DNA of 58,204 nt from Nitrospinaceae bacterium (lineage in GTDB: Bacteria > Nitrospinota > Nitrospinia > Nitrospinales > VA-1): the NCBI GenBank assembly GCA_029261475.1, contig JAJDBG010000016.1:1-58204 (forward strand), given 5' to 3'. Position 1 is the stretch's first letter. Each line of letters starts with the position of its first letter. The notes under the pieces were generated by a model. The model was not told where the DNA came from and ran no database searches. It saw nothing but the letters and a program-made list of their open reading frames with translations. This document shows, in pieces, positions 1-8,288 of this stretch. Made by a program: the position numbers and the translations under genes.

Positions 1-563
1 CTCCAAAGTTCCAAGGCCTTGACCATTGCTTTATCCAGACTCATTTCAGCGAAAGGAGTTTTTTCAATTTCCTTTCCTATCCATTCAGTCACATCCGAGT
101 TTCCCGCAATCACCGTTCCCTTGTCAAAGGTTTCCCAGTAACCGTCGTAATTGAGGCGGTAAAAATTTGCTTTTCCGTCTCTATCAATTTCGGTCAAAAT
201 CAACTGGATGAGGTAAGGTGCGCGTTGGACTTCTTCAAAATTCTGCTTTAATACCGGGGCAATTCCAAATTGCAGGAGTCGAAGGAGATTCACGTCTGAG
301 GCCGACCTATTGAAGCCTTCCATATGAGCCATTTCCAACAGTGTCATACGCAATCGCTCAACATCGGCGGGGTGACCCAAACCACCCATAGCGATGCGGT
401 CGTAAATTTCAGCTATCTTCCCCGGTTGCGGAGCAAAACCCAATAATAGAACACCTTCTTTAAAAGGAACGCAAAGGACGGGCTGACCCTTTAGCAATTT
501 TTCCTGAACGTAACTATGACGGACAGCTACTTCTTCCATCAAACGAAAGGGTTCTTCATACAT
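1..563 (-). CDS. Proteasome alpha-type subunit (PrcA-like), truncated by the window edge
   Basis: Hand translation of the minus strand from ATG at 563: MYEEPFRLMEEVAVRHSYVQEKLLKGQPVLCVPFKEGVLLLGFAPQPGKIAEIYDRIAMGGLGHPADVERLRMTLLEMAHMEGFNRSASDVNLLRLLQFGIAPVLKQ... open to position 1. The pattern (N-terminal helix, R/K..ARGxS-like start, 'GVLL', 'KIAEIYDRIAMGGLG', 'YRLNYDGYWE') matches 20S alpha-type subunits such as actinobacterial PrcA. Absent from the ORF track because it has no stop in the window. Confidence 0.7.
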   Translation of the reverse strand, partial: MYEEPFRLMEEVAVRHSYVQEKLLKGQPVLCVPFKEGVLLLGFAPQPGKIAEIYDRIAMGGLGHPADVERLRMTLLEMAHMEGFNRSASDVNLLRLLQFGIAPVLKQNFEEVQRAPYLIQLILTEIDRDGKANFYRLNYDGYWETFDKGTVIAGNSDVTEWIGKEIEKTPFAEMSLDKAMVKALELW

Positions 564-709
564 AATGAGGTGTTTCCTTAAATATATCAGTTTAGGTCCC
601 AGACAAATCGTCGGGAACACGAAAAAGTAAAAACAATGCCAGCTCTGAATCTTCTCACTCGCCAGCTAGCATGTCGATGATCGACAGCACTTCTTATAAA
701 ACAATCCGA

Positions 710-1849
710 CTAAAGTTCGGCTTCTTGATCTATTTTTAAGGGCAGTGTGAAACGGAAGGATGTTCCCTTTCCCGTTTCAGTATCGTACCAGAATCTACCT
801 TGATGTGACTCTTCAATAATATTTTTGCAGGACAGCAAACCCAGTCCATTGCCATCTTTTTTAGTCGTCAAACTTTCCTTCATTAAAAAGGGACGTATTT
901 CTTCCGGAATGCCGCCGCCGCGATCGATGACGCTGACTTCAAGCTCGTTCTCGTTATCGCGAAGGGAAACTCGAATCGATCCACCGTCTTCGGTAACACA
1001 ACCGGCGTTGATGATCAGGTTCTGCAAAACGCGTTTGATATCCAGCCCGTAACAATAAGGATGAGATAAACCCGCAGGTGCGTCAATATCGATGGTTTTT
1101 CCCGTCAAGTTTTTATGGCAGGAAAGCCCCAGAACTGTGTCCTGAACCACATCCTCTAAATCGGTTTTTGATTTAATATAGGGGGCTTTGATTTTTTTGA
1201 CCTGATTCAAACTGGCATCGAGCATGGACATAACCGTTTCTCGAACACCGATCACCACATCGTAACATTCTTCTGCCTCGTCCAGACCATCGCGAGCCAC
1301 TTGGTCAGGTTCAGTCCCCTTCAATTTATCAAATAATTCCGCTAACACTATTTCGGCTAAGCCCAGGGGAGTCATATTGTTTCTGACATCATGAGCGAAG
1401 ATACTCAGTTTTTGCATTTCCTGAACAGCATTGTCCAAGTCGCTTCGGATGCGGCCAGAAAGCGTCCGCATCATAGCCAATAGAGCTTTCGGCTCGGAAG
1501 CGAGAAACTCGTTGAATTGAGTCTCATCAATTTCCATTAGAGTGCTGTCTCGCAGAGCTTTGACCGAAGCCGAACGGGGTTTGGATTCGATCAGAGACAT
1601 CTCTCCCAAGTAATGCCCCGACGTCAACGTAGCTATTTGCTTGTTGCCTTTGGAGACAATCAACTCACCTGACATGATGAGGTACATTGCATTTTCAAGA
1701 GAGCCCTCCTCGAACAAAGTCTCGCCAGTTTCTAGAGAAATCTCTTTGCAATTGGCAACAACTTTTTCCAGAGTCGAACGATCGTAAAAATTCAAAAGAT
1801 CAATTTTTTTTAAAAGATCAATTTTTTCGTTTGAATCCATTTTCAACAA
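710..1849 (-). CDS. Cyclic-nucleotide-binding domain + histidine kinase (HisKA-like/HATPase) signalling protein
   Basis: N-terminal cNMP-binding pattern (LETGETLFEEGSLENAMYLIMSGEL...GHYLGEMSLIESKPRSASVKAL) and C-terminal HATPase motifs (NLIINAG, VIDRGGGIPEE, GNGLGLLSCKNII). Confidence 0.85.
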   Translation of the reverse strand: MLKMDSNEKIDLLKKIDLLNFYDRSTLEKVVANCKEISLETGETLFEEGSLENAMYLIMSGELIVSKGNKQIATLTSGHYLGEMSLIESKPRSASVKALRDSTLMEIDETQFNEFLASEPKALLAMMRTLSGRIRSDLDNAVQEMQKLSIFAHDVRNNMTPLGLAEIVLAELFDKLKGTEPDQVARDGLDEAEECYDVVIGVRETVMSMLDASLNQVKKIKAPYIKSKTDLEDVVQDTVLGLSCHKNLTGKTIDIDAPAGLSHPYCYGLDIKRVLQNLIINAGCVTEDGGSIRVSLRDNENELEVSVIDRGGGIPEEIRPFLMKESLTTKKDGNGLGLLSCKNIIEESHQGRFWYDTETGKGTSFRFTLPLKIDQEAEL

Positions 1850-1887
1850 ATAGCATAAGTCATAAAATCAGGCAATTTTTATATCTC

Positions 1888-3267
1888 TTAACAATCGGAA
1901 ATCCGTTGTAAACGTACTGCCGTTTCAATGTGCCGGGTATGTGGAAACATATCCGCCAAAACAACTTCTTCAACTCGGTACGCACTCAATAAATTCAAGT
2001 CACGAGCCAGAGTAGAAGGGTTGCAGGAAACGTAAATGATTTGTGCGGGTGCATTCTCTTCTATTGCTGTGAGGAATTCAGGACTGCAACCTTTACGCGG
2101 CGGGTCGAGAATCAGCGTTTGCAAATCTTTCAACTTTTTAAAAGATTCCACATAGCTCTCAACGGAACCTTCCCAAAATTCACAAGAGTCGGAACTGTTC
2201 AATTCCGCATTTTTTCTGGCGGCGTTCATGGAGTCACTCGATTCGTCGATACCAATGACACGCCGACCGTTTTGAGCCAACCAAAGGGAGATGCCGCCTG
2301 AACCACAATAAGCATCGACGACCAAACCTTTTCCCTCAGCCCATCCACCAATCAATTGATAGAGTTTTAGGGTGATGCCTGAATTGATTTGCGCAAAGGA
2401 ACCGAGCGATAAATGAAATTTCAGATCACCCAATTGATCGTATAAATAGTCTCGTCCCCAAAGGGTTTTGAATACAGAACCAAAAATCGCATTGCCGGGA
2501 TTGTTATTGATATTCTGAACGATCCCTTTGATATTGAATTTTTCGACGAATTCCCCCTCCGTCAATTTTTCAATGAAGCCCAGCGGAAAACTTCCTGACG
2601 TGGTCACAAATCCTAAAAGAGTTTCTCCCGTTGTTGGGGAACGACGAATGACGATGTGTTTTAGAAAGCCTCTTTTTTTCTTCTCGTTATATATTGTAAC
2701 GATGTATTGAAAGATGCGCTTGCGCAGACTTTCTTTGATCGCATTGATCGGTTCCACCATGACGTCGCATGAAGCAGAATTGATAACGAAGTGACTTTCC
2801 TTTTCATAAAAGCCAATGTTCAAATATTCTTTTCTCTGCTGAACGGGGAAAATACCCTTGTTGCGATAGCCAAAAGTTTCATCGGAAGGAATGACTTTTA
2901 TTTCAGGCAAAGAATCAAATTTCCCAATGCGCTTTAAGTTTTCCAGTAGTGTTTCTTTTTTGTATTCGATCTGCTTATCGTACTTCAGCCACAACAATTG
3001 GCATCCGCCACATTTAGGAAAAACTTCGCAAGGCGAATCGATGCGATCGGGAGAATTTGCCAGGCGTTCGATGGTCCTGACACTTCCCCAACGTGTCGTC
3101 GTTTTATTGACCTCTGCATACACACGGTCTCCCGGTAATCCTTCCGGAACAAATAGAGTGTAGCCTTCATGATGCGCAATGCCATCCCCCGAGGCCCCCA
3201 ACGTTTCAACTTTAAGTTCCAGTCGGGCACCGCATTTGACGGGAATTTGATATTTAATTTTTGCCAT
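1888..3267 (-). CDS. 23S rRNA (uracil-5-)-methyltransferase, RlmD/TrmA family
   Basis: TRAM-like N-terminus, Cys cluster (CEVFPKCGGCQLLWL), SAM motif (VVDAYCGSGGISLWLA), DPPRKGCSPEF and SCNPSTLARDL. Likely start is MAKIKYQIPV at 3267. Confidence 0.9.
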   Translation of the reverse strand: MAKIKYQIPVKCGARLELKVETLGASGDGIAHHEGYTLFVPEGLPGDRVYAEVNKTTTRWGSVRTIERLANSPDRIDSPCEVFPKCGGCQLLWLKYDKQIEYKKETLLENLKRIGKFDSLPEIKVIPSDETFGYRNKGIFPVQQRKEYLNIGFYEKESHFVINSASCDVMVEPINAIKESLRKRIFQYIVTIYNEKKKRGFLKHIVIRRSPTTGETLLGFVTTSGSFPLGFIEKLTEGEFVEKFNIKGIVQNINNNPGNAIFGSVFKTLWGRDYLYDQLGDLKFHLSLGSFAQINSGITLKLYQLIGGWAEGKGLVVDAYCGSGGISLWLAQNGRRVIGIDESSDSMNAARKNAELNSSDSCEFWEGSVESYVESFKKLKDLQTLILDPPRKGCSPEFLTAIEENAPAQIIYVSCNPSTLARDLNLLSAYRVEEVVLADMFPHTRHIETAVRLQRISDC

Positions 3268-3335
3268 GTTTCCTTTATGAATGTTATAAATTCCATACCC
3301 AACACTTGAAGTAGCCTCAACCAAGGCGGAAAGGT

Positions 3336-4106
3336 ATGGAGTCAGTGATCTGTATTTCGGCGGCGGTCAAAGAAGAACTAGCCGGTGTTAAAAGAGAAAT
3401 GGAAATTGAAGAGCAGTTACGTCACAAATCTGCAGAAATCTGGAAAGGACGCTGGTTAGGAAAAGATATTGTCCTGCTAAAAACCGGAATCGGTGGCACT
3501 AAAGCGCGACAAGCTCTGACCTATCTCCTCGAAAAATATTCCCCTGAATTGATCCTCTCTATTGGTTTTGCCGGCGGAACGATAAAAACACTTCAGCCTT
3601 CCAACCTGGTTTTAGCAAACAAAGTGTTGGCCCTGTCTCCCGGAAACGAAATAAACTTCTCTCAATGCCAACCCGTTTCAGCGGTCGACCTCAACTCCGC
3701 AGTTTTTCAAAAAGCCAAAGAGATCCTTCTGCAGGGAAAAGACACTCTACAAGAAGGTACCATATTATCAGTAGATCAGATTGTCTACAATCCCGAAAAC
3801 AAGCAAGCCATCGGTCATTTGTACGATGTTGTCGCTCTGGAAATGGAAACCTTTCAACTCGCACAAGCCGCTCAGGAGAAATCCATCCCTTTTCTTTCTC
3901 TTCGTGCCATTTCTGATTCGGCGGAAGAGGAATTGCTGAATGTGTCTCCCATGCTCACCGAAGATGGTAACGTCTCTTTTCTCAAAGCGGGTTGGTTCGT
4001 CTTAAGCCACCCCGGTTCTATGAAAGACCTGCTCAATTTGAAAAAACGCGCCGACCTCACCACTCAAACTCTGACCAATGCGCTAAAAAAATTACTGCGG
4101 GCCTAG
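3336..4106 (+). CDS. PNP/UDP-type nucleosidase (MTA/SAH nucleosidase- or futalosine hydrolase-like)
   Basis: GIGGTKARQALTYLLEKYSPELILSIGFAGG and VVALEMETFQLAQAAQEKSIPFLSLRAISDSAEE are typical of phosphorylase superfamily 1. Confidence 0.8.
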   Translation: MESVICISAAVKEELAGVKREMEIEEQLRHKSAEIWKGRWLGKDIVLLKTGIGGTKARQALTYLLEKYSPELILSIGFAGGTIKTLQPSNLVLANKVLALSPGNEINFSQCQPVSAVDLNSAVFQKAKEILLQGKDTLQEGTILSVDQIVYNPENKQAIGHLYDVVALEMETFQLAQAAQEKSIPFLSLRAISDSAEEELLNVSPMLTEDGNVSFLKAGWFVLSHPGSMKDLLNLKKRADLTTQTLTNALKKLLRA

Positions 4107-4551
4107 CCCGCTGTGAATAGAACCAGTCAAAATACCGTTCTATTAAACTGGATGATGTAGAGAGGACCCCGCTCCGACGGGCGTGTGTTAACGTCCTTGC
4201 GAGGAGGCGTAGCCAAAATGTAGGGCAAGCTTTAGCGAGCCCACTTAAATAAAACTTTCCTTACATTTCTAGGGATACACAGCTTGCTGTGATATTCCTG
4301 AACAGCGGCAATCCATTTTGACTTTAATTGCTTGCAGCGAACAGGCCAAGCCTGCTGACAATAGAGAATTTATGCTCGATAGGGAGGAAAAAAATTCCCT
4401 TTCCTTCCCGGCAAATTTTGACATCTTTCCTTCGAAAAGCGTTGTAATATTGACGAAAAGCCTCCCCAAAATCATCTCTCTGAAAAACATTAAAATAAAA
4501 AACCGTTTAAATATATGGGTTTACAATATTTACTATATTTAAATAACATTT

Positions 4552-4567
4552 TGGCACACTGATTGCT
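4552..4567 (+). promoter_or_regulatory. Sigma-54 (-24/-12) promoter
   Basis: TGGCACACTGATTGCT: -24 GG (4553-4554) and -12 GC (4565-4566) separated by exactly 10 nt; TGGCAC-N5-TTGC matches the consensus. Confidence 0.75.
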
Positions 4568-4579
4568 TTAAGAAGGGTG

Positions 4580-4715
4580 AAGATTCGAACTGGCACAGCC
4601 TCCTCCAACGGATTGGAAAACCTCCATGATCCAATCTGTGGCGTGCCAAATTTCGATGGGTCATTTTATCTCATTCCGGCTCCCCAATCTGGGGAGCCAC
4701 CCTCCCCCTTCTCTT
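4580..4715 (+). ncRNA. Candidate small RNA / structured leader with CCUCC-bearing loops, downstream of the sigma-54 promoter
   Basis: Hairpin 1 (4591-4648): TGGCAC/GTGCCA, GCC/GGC, ACGGATTGGA/TCCAATCTGT (one G-U), with bulge TCCTCCA (4601-4607) and apical loop AAACCTCCATGA (4618-4629). Hairpin 2 (4678-4698): perfect GGCTCCCC-AATCT-GGGGAGCC, followed by a pyrimidine-rich tail. Confidence 0.5.
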
Positions 4716-4857
4716 GATTTTTCCTCAAATTTAAATGATCTGCCGTTTCAAAAAATCCCACTTTTAAACACCCCATTTTTAGATCACAAGCCCAACCCGA
4801 TATCACTTCTCTGATATTGTTCAAACATCCCCCCTTTGTCCTTCCGGATACCCCATC

Positions 4858-5820
4858 ATGAGACCCAACGAAAACAGTCGAGAGCGTTACAAGGATTTAC
4901 AAATCCCTGCATTTCCATTTTTAGATATTTTTCAGGCTCAGGAAACAAACTTCAGTATGCAAAATGCATTCTGTTTGGCCTGTGCTTCACAATTGGCTTA
5001 TCAAGATCCCGAAGTTGTGGAAAATGTGGTTAGCTCGGAATGGGGCTTTAACGATTTTGAATTTTACGATCGTAGGGGAACACAAGCTTTTCTCGCCGCT
5101 AACGATGAAACCATCATTGTCTCGTTTCGAGGGACCGAGCCTGGAAATCTCGCCGATTGGATGACAGATTTTGATTTCAAACACACTCCCGGTCCCGCAG
5201 GAAAAATTCATGGAGGTTTTGCAAAAGCCCTCTCTTTTGTGTGGAAACAAATTGCAGATAAAATAAAGTCGCTTCGCAAACCCTACATAATTGATCTGCA
5301 AACCATGCCACGAGGGGATGAAAAAAAGGTCGTCACTGCGGGGAAAACCGTCCCCACTTTATGGATCACAGGTCATAGTCTGGGAGCGGCATTAGCAATG
5401 TTGGCAACAACCGAGTTGAAGTTGCGTGAAGATCGGCCCGTGCGTGGTCTCTACACCTTTGGGCAACCGCGTTCCGGCAATCGGGAGTTTGCCCGTGCCT
5501 TCAATTCTGTATTCAAACAAAGAACGTTTCGATTTGCGAACAACAACGATGTCGTCACCCGTGTTGCCCCTCGCGCTTTTGATTACAGCCACGCAGGCTC
5601 GGTCTATTACATTGAGCACGATGGGGAAATCCACCCCAATATCAATTTCTGGGAAAAATTTCTCGATAGATTGCAAGGCAGGTTCGAGGATTTCCTCGAT
5701 GTTTTACGCGGCAATTTGATGCCCGACGGCATTGAAGATCACAACATGGTGAAGGGCTACATCCCTGCGATCCAGAAAAACCTGAAGCCAGAGATACAAA
5801 AGTTGATAAAAAACCCTTAA
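4858..5820 (+). CDS. Class 3 lipase-like alpha/beta hydrolase
   Basis: VSFRGTEPGNLADWMTDFDF, GHSLGAALAMLA nucleophile elbow, LYTFGQPRSGN. Confidence 0.85.
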   Translation: MRPNENSRERYKDLQIPAFPFLDIFQAQETNFSMQNAFCLACASQLAYQDPEVVENVVSSEWGFNDFEFYDRRGTQAFLAANDETIIVSFRGTEPGNLADWMTDFDFKHTPGPAGKIHGGFAKALSFVWKQIADKIKSLRKPYIIDLQTMPRGDEKKVVTAGKTVPTLWITGHSLGAALAMLATTELKLREDRPVRGLYTFGQPRSGNREFARAFNSVFKQRTFRFANNNDVVTRVAPRAFDYSHAGSVYYIEHDGEIHPNINFWEKFLDRLQGRFEDFLDVLRGNLMPDGIEDHNMVKGYIPAIQKNLKPEIQKLIKNP

Positions 5821-5896
5821 TAAAAACAGCGGAGGAAATTAATTTTTTGCGGGTTAAATGAAATAGGGCAGGAGACTAAATTCTATATTCAAACTT

Positions 5897-6733
5897 TCAG
5901 CCTTTGACGATTTTGTCGATGGCTTTGATATGCTCCAAAAGCTTTGCCAATTGATCGAGAGGGAGCATATTGGGTCCGTCCGATAGAGCCTCAGCAGGAT
6001 TGGGGTGAATCTCCATGAACAAAGCATCACAACCCGTTGCAATTGCCGCACGTGTCATATCTGGAACCAGCTCACTTTGACCACCGCTTTTTGTTCCCTG
6101 GCCACCGGGCAATTGCAGGCTATGCGTTGCGTCATATACGATGGGGTAGCCGTATTCCCGCATGAAAATAAGAGAACGAAGATCGCTCACCATATTATTG
6201 TAACCAAACATGAACCCACGTTCGGTCAGCAATATTTTTTGTGTCCCACTCTGCTCCAGTTTTTCCACCACATTCTTCATATCCCAGGGAGCCATGAACT
6301 GACCCTTTTTGACGTTCACATGAACGCCGCTCTGCGCCGCCGCGATCAAAAGATCCGTCTGTCGACACAAAAATGCGGGGATCTGCAAAATATCGAGAAC
6401 CTTCGACGCTGGCTCAATTTGCTCGATGGAATGTACGTCGGACAAAATGGGGACATCGAGCTCGTCCTTTATTTTCTTCAGGACTTTCAAGCCCTCTTCA
6501 ATGCCGGGTCCACGGAAGGAGTCCAACGAAGAGCGATTGGCCTTGTCGTACGAAGCCTTGAAAATAAAAGGAACACCTTGTGCCGCTGTGATTTCCTTCA
6601 AACTTTTAGCCGTATCGTATGCGTGTTGAGCCGACTCAATCACACAGGGACCCGCGATGAGTGCGACAGGCAAGCCCCCGCCTAGAGCAACATTCCCAAT
6701 TTTCAATTCTCTGGTTTTTGAGATAAGAGACAT
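5897..6733 (-). CDS. kdsA: 3-deoxy-8-phosphooctulonate synthase
   Basis: AGPCVIES, FKASYDKANRSSLDSFRGPG, CRQTDLL, KKGQFMAPWDMKNVVEK and MEIHPNPAEALSDGPNMLPL are KdsA signatures. Likely start 6733 (MSLISKTRELKIG). Confidence 0.95.
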   Translation of the reverse strand: MSLISKTRELKIGNVALGGGLPVALIAGPCVIESAQHAYDTAKSLKEITAAQGVPFIFKASYDKANRSSLDSFRGPGIEEGLKVLKKIKDELDVPILSDVHSIEQIEPASKVLDILQIPAFLCRQTDLLIAAAQSGVHVNVKKGQFMAPWDMKNVVEKLEQSGTQKILLTERGFMFGYNNMVSDLRSLIFMREYGYPIVYDATHSLQLPGGQGTKSGGQSELVPDMTRAAIATGCDALFMEIHPNPAEALSDGPNMLPLDQLAKLLEHIKAIDKIVKG

Positions 6734-6746
6734 AGTAAAATCGATT

Positions 6747-7172
6747 CTAAATATTAGCCAAAGGATCGCCCAATTCACGATTGGGTGGTTTATCACCAGG
6801 CCATAAAAGGTTGTAAGTTATCTCCCGCGTTTGTTCCAGATCATTAGATATCTGAACCGAAGGAAAACCCTCTTCGCGCAATACATTGAGATCGACCGGG
6901 GCCGAGTCCACCGTCGGCACAAGAATAAAATGTTTGCCCCGCATTTTTTTCTTGAGATTGGTGAGATGGACACTCTCCGTTTTTCCGTTTCTCAGCACAA
7001 AAATCATGAGATCGAAGGGCATGTATTTGATTTGTTTCAGACAATCCGCCATAGCGGAAAACGCCATGATGAAGATATACTCCTGTTTGATTTGCTTTGA
7101 CAGATGTATCCTCTCACCCTTTTGCGGATCGACGACATAAACGGTTTTGAATTTTTCATCTACAGTTTTCAT
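6747..7172 (-). CDS. Uncharacterised protein, possible pseudo-receiver fold
   Basis: ORF with likely start MKTVDEKFKTVYVVDP at 7172. Alternating beta/alpha pattern resembles a receiver domain, but no clear phospho-acceptor Asp. Confidence 0.5.
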   Translation of the reverse strand: MKTVDEKFKTVYVVDPQKGERIHLSKQIKQEYIFIMAFSAMADCLKQIKYMPFDLMIFVLRNGKTESVHLTNLKKKMRGKHFILVPTVDSAPVDLNVLREEGFPSVQISNDLEQTREITYNLLWPGDKPPNRELGDPLANI

Positions 7173-7371
7173 AGTATTTGCTGGATTGCTACCACCCAAA
7201 ATAAAGCAAGAAAAGTATTGAACCACTCAAGAAGCAATGGTTTTTTCGACGTTTCATTAAACCTGGACACAAATAAAATCCCAGCTTACCATCAAAACAA
7301 CGGAGCCGAAACTGTAAAGGCGGGTGTTCCTTTCCTTTATAATGACTTTAAATCAACATCGGGATAACAGA

Positions 7372-8208
7372 ATGTCTTTTTTACAGATGTTTGCCTGTGC
7401 CGCTCTCGCACTTGTTTTATACACGGCGGTGCTCATAGGATTAGAAAACTCCATCATCTTCCATCCCAGCTCCTATCCCGAAGGCGATTGGGACGCATCG
7501 CGTTATGGGCTGACTCCAGAGGATGTTATTTTTCATGCCGAAGACGGCGTCGCATTGCATGGCTGGTTCTTCCCCACAGCCAACGCACGCGCAACTCTGT
7601 TGTGGTTTCACGGCAATGCCGGCAACATCAGCCATCGTTTGGATAACATACAAAGATTACAATCTCTGAAAATCAATATCTTCATTTTCGATTATCGAGG
7701 CTATGGCAAAAGTGAAGGCAAAGCCAACGAACAGGGCATCTATCTCGATTCACAATCCGCCTACAATTATTTGACCCAGACAAGAAAAATTGATCCGCGC
7801 CAGCTGATATTATTCGGTCGTTCGCTCGGCGGTGTCTGCGCAATTGAAACCGCCCGCACCCACCCATCAGCCGGGTTGATCGTGGAGTCCACCTTCACAT
7901 CTGCAAAGGACATGGCGAAGGAGATTTTTCCCTTCTTTCCTATAGGCTGGGCCTTGCGTTCAAAATTAAACGCTGAAGAAAACATTGCCCAATCAACCGT
8001 CCCAAAATTATTTTTTCACGGAAGCGAAGACGAAATCGTCCCTTTTCAACTAGGAGAAAAGTTATACTCCAAAGCGAAAGGACCCAAAGATTTTTATAGC
8101 ATCGAGGGAGCCGGACACAACGATACCTATATAGTCGGCGGCAAAGCCTACATCGACCGTCTCGACAGTTTCATCAACAGCGTGTTAAAATCCCAGAAAA
8201 AAGATTGA
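7372..8208 (+). CDS. Alpha/beta hydrolase, BEM46/YtxM-like
   Basis: LWFHGNAGNISHRL, FDYRGYGKSEGKANEQGIYLD, LFGRSLGGVCAIE, GSEDEIVPF, GAGHNDTY. Start at 7372 gives a membrane-anchor N-terminus. Confidence 0.85.
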   Translation: MSFLQMFACAALALVLYTAVLIGLENSIIFHPSSYPEGDWDASRYGLTPEDVIFHAEDGVALHGWFFPTANARATLLWFHGNAGNISHRLDNIQRLQSLKINIFIFDYRGYGKSEGKANEQGIYLDSQSAYNYLTQTRKIDPRQLILFGRSLGGVCAIETARTHPSAGLIVESTFTSAKDMAKEIFPFFPIGWALRSKLNAEENIAQSTVPKLFFHGSEDEIVPFQLGEKLYSKAKGPKDFYSIEGAGHNDTYIVGGKAYIDRLDSFINSVLKSQKKD

Positions 8209-8288
8209 GCAAAGAATCCCTATATTTGTTATAGATAACAAGTCTGTATCTGGGAAAAAATCATCAAAAAATAAAAATTATTATATAA

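Noticed and set aside
4096-4110. GCGGGC-CTA-GCCCGC palindrome as a terminator for the nucleosidase gene
   Set aside because: Overlaps the stop codon and is not followed by a T-tract; too weak to call.
4575-4650. ATTCGAAC as reverse complement of a tRNA T-loop
   Set aside because: Flanking bases do not form a T-stem (TGAAG vs CTGGC); hairpin fits a non-tRNA RNA better.
4626-4814. ORF starting at ATG 4626
   Set aside because: Start codon lies in the hairpin loop, ORF crosses the second hairpin, composition not protein-like.
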